Shown piece after piece: positions 57,640 to 64,000 of a stretch of DNA of 64,000 nucleotides (the stretch's first letter is position 1; each line of letters starts with the position of its first letter). The DNA is from Rutstroemia sp. NJR-2017a BVV2. Lineage: Eukaryota > Ascomycota > Leotiomycetes > Helotiales > Rutstroemiaceae. The stretch is from positions 703,816 through 767,815 of the forward strand of contig NJPS01000074.1 of NCBI GenBank assembly GCA_002946415.1. The letters are read 5' to 3'. A program made the translations under genes and the position numbers. The notes beneath the pieces were generated by a model. That model searched no databases and was not told where the DNA came from. It saw nothing but the letters and a program-made list of their open reading frames with translations.

Positions 57640-59807
57640 TTACCTTCATCGTTCTGGTAGGTCACTGACGCTCAATTGATGGATAAGGTGCTGACGTGAT
57701 GCGTTCCTTAATAGCATCCTTGATGGATTCGGTTGGTATGCGGTATTGGAAGGGCGTTCATGCGGTTATGCTGGCTTGCGGCGTATGGTATGATGCAGGA
57801 GAGAACGTTCACGAGTTCCACGTGAGGTCTGTTGGATGGATTGGGGTCTGGAAGCTTCCGCGTTCTTAGGATGCTTGGCTATTTAGAGCATCAGAGTTAA
57901 GGAAGGCTAAAAGCACAGTTCACAGGCACAGCAAGGGGGTCCCGCTGAAATCGGTCCTTGATGAGGATACCATAGTACAACAGTGGTGTTTATTGCGGGT
58001 CTCCAAATACTACTGCTTACTTTGATGGTCTATATATTGTGCACTGCATCCGCCTGCGTGTTCTTTGGAGCTCATGAGAGACATACGAAAAGTTGGCCCA
58101 TGTCGCGTATAAGCTGTAGCATGAGGCTGGAATAAGTACATGGGCTCGATGGGGCAAGGGGAAAAGAGTTTACTAGAACCTACGAAGTAAGCAAGTGGTC
58201 TAAATTTAGCATACGCGAAAGTAGCTTCCAACCCCGCATTTGCATTTTTCTGGAACACGTAAGCGGAACGAAATCATGTGCAGGAATCCCTTCCCTGTCT
58301 CCGGGACTTTGTCATATCATCAGGATCTCCGGAGTGCTTGGACATGTATGTACTTTCGACAACCTCTCCACTCACTCATCATGGAAATCATTAACAATTT
58401 CATCAGATTTGGAAGTTTCGTTTCTTCTATCGTCCTTAAATGGCAGTTGATGAAAATACGATAGTCGAATCCTACTCCCACTTTAGCCGTCGAGGCGACC
58501 AAACAAACAACTTAGGACTGGTCCAATACATTGTTCCTATCCATAGGTAGCTCCTACCAATACAACCATCCCATTTTTCTTCATTCGCGATAACGTATTC
58601 AATGACTGCATTGCATTGTATTGCTCCGATTATCGTAGCTTCATATATTGAGAGGCTGTAGTGAGCCATACCTCTAATATTGATCCTTCAATTCTCACAA
58701 CATCCTCCAGTGTTACAAGCTATTGCTAGTGCAAGAGGCTCGTTGTCTATGACCTCGGGAAAAAAAAAGCATATCACATCGTCGCTATTTTTGGTCGTCG
58801 AAAACATTCACATATGGCGGGCGGTAAGTTGAGACTTGGGGAGCAGCAAGCAGTGACACAATTAAAGAATATGGTACGGGCTTTCGCACAGCCTGGTGAA
58901 GCGCAACCAGTTGTCGTTCAGCAATGAATTTTGTTGAGTGCCAGAGTACGAGGTGTTCGAGAACTAACAGTTACTACTCGCTCCTCATCGTCAGGAGAAC
59001 GCCGCATTCTGACGCAGGAGTGCTAGACTGAGGCTATCAAATGGTACGAGCTGTCTCAGACCTGCGGTGAGTCTCTTCGGAAGTGATAGGACTAGATAGC
59101 GAGCTGGACGGCAAGCGCCTTGAGCTTTTTCCACTTCCTTTCGCAAGATCATTGTTAGTAGGCAGCAGTTTCGCGACGGAAAATACCCAGTGAGGCTGCT
59201 GCTAGCGATATTGATCGTGATTACTACCATCCATGCGGGTTTCAATTCCTCCGAATTATTGGAGGATAGCATCTGTATTTGAGCCAATATGCTTCGAGCA
59301 ACGTGATACGTTACCAGAATCTGAATGTATACTGGCACTGCATGGGCACTGACTACCGAATGGAGGTTTCAGTAAGGTTCGTCCAATCATTCCAGCTCAA
59401 AAATTGTTGCAGGGCTAATTATCTTCGCCAAGAACAGCCAGAATATAAATAAATCCAATTTTGTGATCCTTGCCAAGCTTGCTGAAACTTAATATAAACA
59501 TTGAGAAGGATCGAAATGTTCTCTACAGAGAGGATGTGAAGCCACATCTGTTCTCATTCGCCAACAAACGGAGCATATTGAAAATCCTGTCACCCCATTA
59601 CTGCGACGTCTAGCGTGGCTTACAAGCATCACCATGCTCTTCATTACGCCAAACCTAACCAATTTGGTCGGATAACCGACACCATATTTTACACCTCCTC
59701 CCTCAGAATTCAGCCCTATCAGCCGTTACTGCATTTCGTAAGACATAAAAAAAGTCGGGTTCCCACGTAAAATTTGTATGAAGCAAGCCAACGTCATGTA
59801 ACAGGAA
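57640..59807. other. 2.2 kb intergenic region
   Basis: SUMO 3' UTR at the start and the transcription-factor promoter at the end. Open frames of 60-115 codons on the minus strand show no recognisable domain. No repeats noted. Confidence 0.35.
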
Positions 59808-60717
59808 ATGTTAACCGAGAACATGCAGAAAATAGATGAAGTCTTCAGAAGAACGGCAAGATCGAGGACTCCGACAGCATGTCTGCAGTGCCAAAAGAGA
59901 AAGCAGAGATGCAGTAGGGAACAGCCGTGCAGGCATTGCTCGAGGAGATATCCTCCTGTCGAGTGTATTTATACTTCGGATGGGTAAGTTATTCGTCAGC
60001 GCTATGGAATAAAAAGCTAACCACGCACGCAGAAGGCACGGTACCCAACCGACTTCCTCCCCGAACAGACTATCGGTGCCGGAACCATCATATTATACGG
60101 ACTTAGATCTACAAGATAACCAGTCTGCGAGTCCGTCAGTTTCTCAAGGTTATCCCTTTGCGAAACAAGTCTATGGCTATGGACAAGACCTGGAGCAGAT
60201 CGACTCGGGGACTACTTATAGCAATACATCGCTTGCCCCCGTCATCGAATTCGCGCCGTTCCCCTCCCAGCCCCAATACCATCCAGCAATGCATTCCAAC
60301 GAATCCCCTCCAAATACCGGAACATACAACACCGCAGCGATACACTCATCAAACGGCTTCGATAGTCCCGAGTCATCTCGGCTGTCGTCCGAAGCATCCA
60401 ACCAGGCGCTGGCTTACGATTTCATGAGCGTGCGAGACCTCGAACCAAGTACATGGGACTCGAGCACGACGTCTGCGATGTCTGATATGCCTCTCTACGA
60501 CAACTTTCCAGCTATGAGTGGAAACCCAAGAGTGTTCGCTTTTAGCGGGCCTCCGGTGTATGACTCGACGCCGGTGGTGGGGTCGAATGATACGAGTGCT
60601 TCGTATGCTGGACAGGCTTATGCGACGTCGTATACGCGGACGGATAGTATGTCGCAGCAGGTGCCGACTACTTCAAGTGGGTATTCGGAGCAGTCGAGGG
60701 TGTATTATTACGAGTAG
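59808..60717 (+). CDS. Zn2Cys6 binuclear cluster transcription factor, 286 aa
   Basis: Exons 59808-59983 and 60033-60717 join in frame to 286 residues. The start at 59808 follows an in-frame TAA; ATG at 59823 is an alternative. The zinc cluster is complete: Cys at 25, 28, 35, 41, 44 and 53 (spacing 2-6-5-2-8) in CLQCQKRKQRC and PCRHCSRRYPPVEC, with the usual basic KRKQR. The rest is Ser/Thr/Pro/Tyr-rich and disordered, with no fungal-specific transcription factor middle domain. The protein is therefore short for the class. Targets unknown. The intron directly after the zinc cluster is a common position in this family. Confidence 0.88.
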
Positions 60718-61371
60718 TGAGAGTTACGGGTGGAGGTAATCTTACTGCGTATCACGCTACCGCAGATCATAGATTAATGGAAGATGGCTCTGGAGACTGG
60801 AGACAAACTACGGACGGGGTTGGAATTGCTCATCTAAACTTGCTAATTATATACCACCATATCCCGCAATCACTGCCCCGAGCAGTATCAGCGATTCAGC
60901 AGTCGACCAAACCAACCAACCATCACCATGCTACATCCATATACCCACCACACACCCCATTCATCGCCCATCTAAAGACCAGGCAGGACCTTCTCCGGAT
61001 GGCTGGATGAAACCATGAAAGAAGAAAAAATGGGAATGGATTAGAAGAAGGATGGCCTTTCTATTTCTTGTACTTGTATTTGTAGTTCTGCTCGTGCGAA
61101 ATCTTAGACTAAGACTGTTATAAATAAGACTATCAACCCATCGATCCCGGAAGCTAAGGTTAATGTTTGATAATATGCGTAGGTGTTGTGTGGAGGACTC
61201 AAGCTGGGTGTATGGAACTGTTTGTGTCGAGGGAGTAGAAAATGTTGATGAGAGGATAACCGTAACGAAGGGATCCCAGAAGTACTGCACTCAGCAATTA
61301 GCACCGGTTGAGGTATCCATTCTCTACTCCGTGCCTAAGTATACAACCCACATAGGATGGTTATCTTCCAA
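60718..61371. other. Convergent intergenic region
   Basis: Between the 3' ends of the transcription factor and an F-box gene. Nothing recognised. Confidence 0.4.
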
Positions 61372-62745
61372 TCACGAAACCAAGCCGGAGGGCCCATGGT
61401 TCCTGAGATAGAAACGCACCCCGATAAAATAAACATTCGATGTAGCATTCAAGAGACGTGGAAGTCCCCGCAACGTGTTCTCGTGATTGTCCTGATTCGT
61501 AACAAATTGGCCTACGATCCAGGCCGCCTGCATTATATTAAACAACAAATCCAACTCGGTCGGTATTCCTGGTCCTTGAGGTACCACATATCTAAAGTCC
61601 CAACCCTTAGGTCTTTTTCCTTCTGCTTTCCAGACGGGTGGGAAGATCAGTAGTTTCGAACTGCCCAAGTGGAAGCGTTTAAGATTCAACTTCTCTTTCA
61701 TATCGACGAGAAGCTTCAGCAGTGCATCGGCTCGGATTTTGCGAGTCATGTAGTGAAGCGAGAAGGAAAGGTTCTCCAGACTTTCATGCTTCCATAGGAA
61801 TTTTTCGAGTTTACCGAGATCGTCCATGTATACATCGAGGATGAGATCCTCTAGATGCGGAAATTCGTAATTCAAAAAGTGTTCAGAAAAACTTGGGACA
61901 GGCTCACTGTTGCCATTGCAGATGTGGATGAGACGGAGCTTGTGCATGCCGCCGATTAAGTTTGCCACGCGTTTGAGAAGGCGGGGGTTTGGACGATTAT
62001 AGACGAAGTTGCGTGTCGTTAGGCGTAGCTGGGTGAGATTTTCTCCTAGCTGTCGGAAAGCGTTCATTACTTTGATTTGTTCATGACGGTCGGGTCTGAT
62101 GTCTTGCGCTATACTGCGACCTGAAAATCCCACAATCTTACTAAAAACCTCGATTGGAAACTCATGCAATTCCAGAGACAAAATGGGTTGTGAGAGCTTG
62201 GCTAGCGCCTTCAGATATATCCTGAAATAGTCGGGTGATGTCACATCAGCATCATTATCAGATCGATAAAATGCAGCATGCTGTGGGTTATCTTTATCTG
62301 GTTTTAACTTCCCCGCGAGGTACTGGCCGAGGATGTTAAGACCCACTGATATCGGCTCACGGCCTTCTATTTCTACGCTGTCAAAACGTCCCAGTTGAGA
62401 AAAGCAATCGCCTGGGCAACCAGATACATAAGTTGGGCCGTCCAGAATCCTGTGCGCACAGTCCAGACACGATCCAGCGGTCCAATCTAATAGACCACCT
62501 GGTATTTTCAAATGCCTGACATGATGAAAAATGTTCCGCCGTCTGTGCTGTAAAAGAGACCCTTTACAGAGAAACATGATATTCGTTGGCGTCAAAACAG
62601 AGTACCAGAAGGCTGCAGGCGCCGCTGCAGCCGCCCAATCTTTTGAGACCAACCGGAGATTTAGGGCATCTTGTGAAGTGAGATTATTGGCAACAATATA
62701 CATAATTTCCGGTGGCAGGTCGCTAAACAGAGCTTGGAACAACAT
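61372..62745 (-). CDS. F-box protein, 457 aa
   Basis: Single exon, 457 residues. F-box at the extreme N-terminus: FSDLPPEIMYIVANNLTSQD then ALNLRLVSKDWAAAAAP (residues ~7-44). A Cys cluster follows (GSCLDCAHRILDGPTYVSGC). The body is leucine-rich (LEDLILDVYMDDLGKLEKFL) and has the shared late block ESLENLSFSLHYM and MKEKLNLKRFHLGSS seen in the other two F-box proteins here. It is a probable SCF substrate adaptor with unknown target. It lies ~7 kb from the tandem F-box pair and has the same orientation. Confidence 0.8.
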   Translation of the reverse strand: MLFQALFSDLPPEIMYIVANNLTSQDALNLRLVSKDWAAAAAPAAFWYSVLTPTNIMFLCKGSLLQHRRRNIFHHVRHLKIPGGLLDWTAGSCLDCAHRILDGPTYVSGCPGDCFSQLGRFDSVEIEGREPISVGLNILGQYLAGKLKPDKDNPQHAAFYRSDNDADVTSPDYFRIYLKALAKLSQPILSLELHEFPIEVFSKIVGFSGRSIAQDIRPDRHEQIKVMNAFRQLGENLTQLRLTTRNFVYNRPNPRLLKRVANLIGGMHKLRLIHICNGNSEPVPSFSEHFLNYEFPHLEDLILDVYMDDLGKLEKFLWKHESLENLSFSLHYMTRKIRADALLKLLVDMKEKLNLKRFHLGSSKLLIFPPVWKAEGKRPKGWDFRYVVPQGPGIPTELDLLFNIMQAAWIVGQFVTNQDNHENTLRGLPRLLNATSNVYFIGVRFYLRNHGPSGLVS

Positions 62746-63804
62746 GCTGGCAAGCAGAGAGTTTGTGAGTGGCGATTGTGCAAAACAATGATCGAACTGG
62801 CCCGCAGATAAACAGGAACGAATGGAGATTAGTGGTGATGTTGCTCAGGTAGGGATTGCGAGGAAAAAGGTAGGCAATCAAACAAAAGCTGGTATATCTG
62901 GACTCTGGAGCAGGTACAAAAAAACGTAAAAGAGAAGAGTTGCTCTTTTGGGGTATAACAGGCTTCAAAATCGAGTGATTATGATCTCGGAATATGGCGT
63001 TAACACTTTTTTAATTCTTGTCCGCCGAAGAAGAAAGATCGAGTTAACATTGCTCCATATAGAGGTAGCCGCTTCCTTATTGTTGTAATCCATTAGAGAA
63101 ATAGCGAATGGAAACGACATCTGGATAAAAAATTAGATTGCAGGAGACCAACCACTTGAAGACCTCCTACGCTCTTAATATACTTTCCCAATCATCACAC
63201 CATATATCCACTGCCAGCGGTCCTACTACGAGGCATTCAGGGACACTCCATAGAGCAGAACCTAGATGGATGGAAGATTGATATAGACTCTCTCACGACG
63301 CCTAAACTTGCGCAGAATCTACGCTCTGAAACAAAGAGCTTCGTTTCCCCACACGGTCTTGTACACTTGTATCTGTTTAGATGTGTCGAACGGTGCTTTT
63401 TTTCGTTGGTGGAGGCATTGTTGAACACCTTGTCAAACATTAATCTCAGACAAGATGTTGCATTGACTTTGAGGCAGCAGGATGAATTTGGAGGTTCGTG
63501 GGCTTCGACCAACGTGCTTGTCGAAGATTTTGTTTTGTGGTTCTGATCTGCAGGAGAGAGGCAGAGTTAATCCTGGTGCACGGAGTAGTTCATGATCTTG
63601 AGACGACGAACTCTGTCGTGCGACGGGCTTTGTTCTCACCAAGAATTGGGATATTGGACGCTGCATCGATGATAGCCTAGTTATTTAGGGCAGACTCTTT
63701 CCATCTGATTCGCAATCCTGTTGTCGTTGCTCAATTGGTATTGTGAGGCAAAAGGTGGAAGTCAATTCAGAAATGTTTGCGGGGCACTGTTCTGGTGGTT
63801 CCAA
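62746..63804. other. F-box promoter region and flank of the transposon
   Basis: No gene recognised; several short frames only. Confidence 0.35.
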
Positions 63805-64000
63805 CAGTGGGTGACAGAATTCCGTGCGCACGGGCCATAACTGGCAACAGAATCATCATTTCAACAACTTATAATTAATTTAATAATAAATCTAAACTAC
63901 CACTTATTGCCTCGAATAGGACCTCCTTTTGATCGTACGAGCTCGGCGCATCTTCTGGGCATGTCGGCGATACGGTGGCGGATCTCCTCCATAGTGATTT
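63805..64000 (-). mobile_element. Terminal part of a Tc1/mariner element (cut by the window edge)
   Basis: Begins with CAGTGGGTGACAGAA followed by TTCCGTGCGCACG. This matches the inverted-repeat ends of the relic at 8300-8561. An AT-rich spacer is followed by the 3' end of a transposase reading frame on the minus strand. The other end lies beyond the window. Confidence 0.75.
63897..64000 (-). CDS. Tc1/mariner transposase, C-terminal fragment (partial)
   Basis: Minus-strand frame open from the window edge to TAG at 63897-63899. It reads EEIRHRIADMPRRCAELVRS then KGGPIRGNKW. An MPRR-x8-KGG end is the usual C-terminus of fungal and animal Tc1-type DDE transposases. The catalytic region lies outside the window, so activity cannot be judged. 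Confidence 0.75.
   Translation of the reverse strand, partial: ITMEEIRHRIADMPRRCAELVRSKGGPIRGNKW

Noticed and set aside
58991..59338. 115-codon minus-strand frame in the region upstream of the transcription factor
   Set aside because: No family resemblance. Length is within chance for this AT/GC balance.

Overview
This window is nuclear DNA from a filamentous ascomycete (Pezizomycotina; a member of the Leotiomycetes/Helotiales is my inference). The protein repertoire is typically fungal. Genes are interrupted by 45-75 nt introns with GTANGT donors and CTAAC/CTGAC-like branch points, and intergenic spaces are wide. I rebuilt exon structures by hand; every intron quoted keeps the reading frame, but none has transcript support.

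Left part (1-31.5 kb): the 3' end of an unidentified gene; a mitochondrial PPR-like protein head-to-head with COX7; a trichodiene-oxygenase-type P450; a small Tc1/mariner-derived inverted-repeat element; a small membrane protein; an FHIP-type dynein adaptor; a GPI-anchored Ser/Thr-rich wall protein; a 3.7 kb gene-free stretch; the anillin-like BUD4; two small secreted proteins; and a Pth11/rhodopsin-like membrane protein with an unresolved exon junction.

Middle (32-44 kb): an accessory-looking stretch. It holds two copies of a ~140 bp repeat, a second P450, an atypical kinase-like protein, a 2,3-dihydroxybenzoate decarboxylase, a decayed UstYa-like (DUF3328) gene hidden between annotated genes, a mitochondrial beta-ketoacyl-ACP synthase, a third secreted acidic protein, an intron-containing tRNA-like gene and a calycin/lipocalin-like protein.

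Right part (45-64 kb): housekeeping genes ILV3 (Ile/Val synthesis), an SLC1-type LPA acyltransferase, SNO1/PdxT (vitamin B6) and SUMO, mixed with three F-box proteins, an AurE-like/DUF1857 protein and a Zn2Cys6 transcription factor. The right edge cuts a Tc1/mariner transposon whose transposase C-terminus is related to the relic near 8.4 kb.

The most interesting item is the UstYa-like pseudogene at about 37.97-38.66 kb, which lies in a P450/kinase/decarboxylase/KAS neighbourhood that could be the remains of a specialised-metabolism locus. The other main leads are the tRNA-like gene with a long intron, the Tc1-derived relic, and three small secreted proteins that share an intron at the end of the signal peptide.
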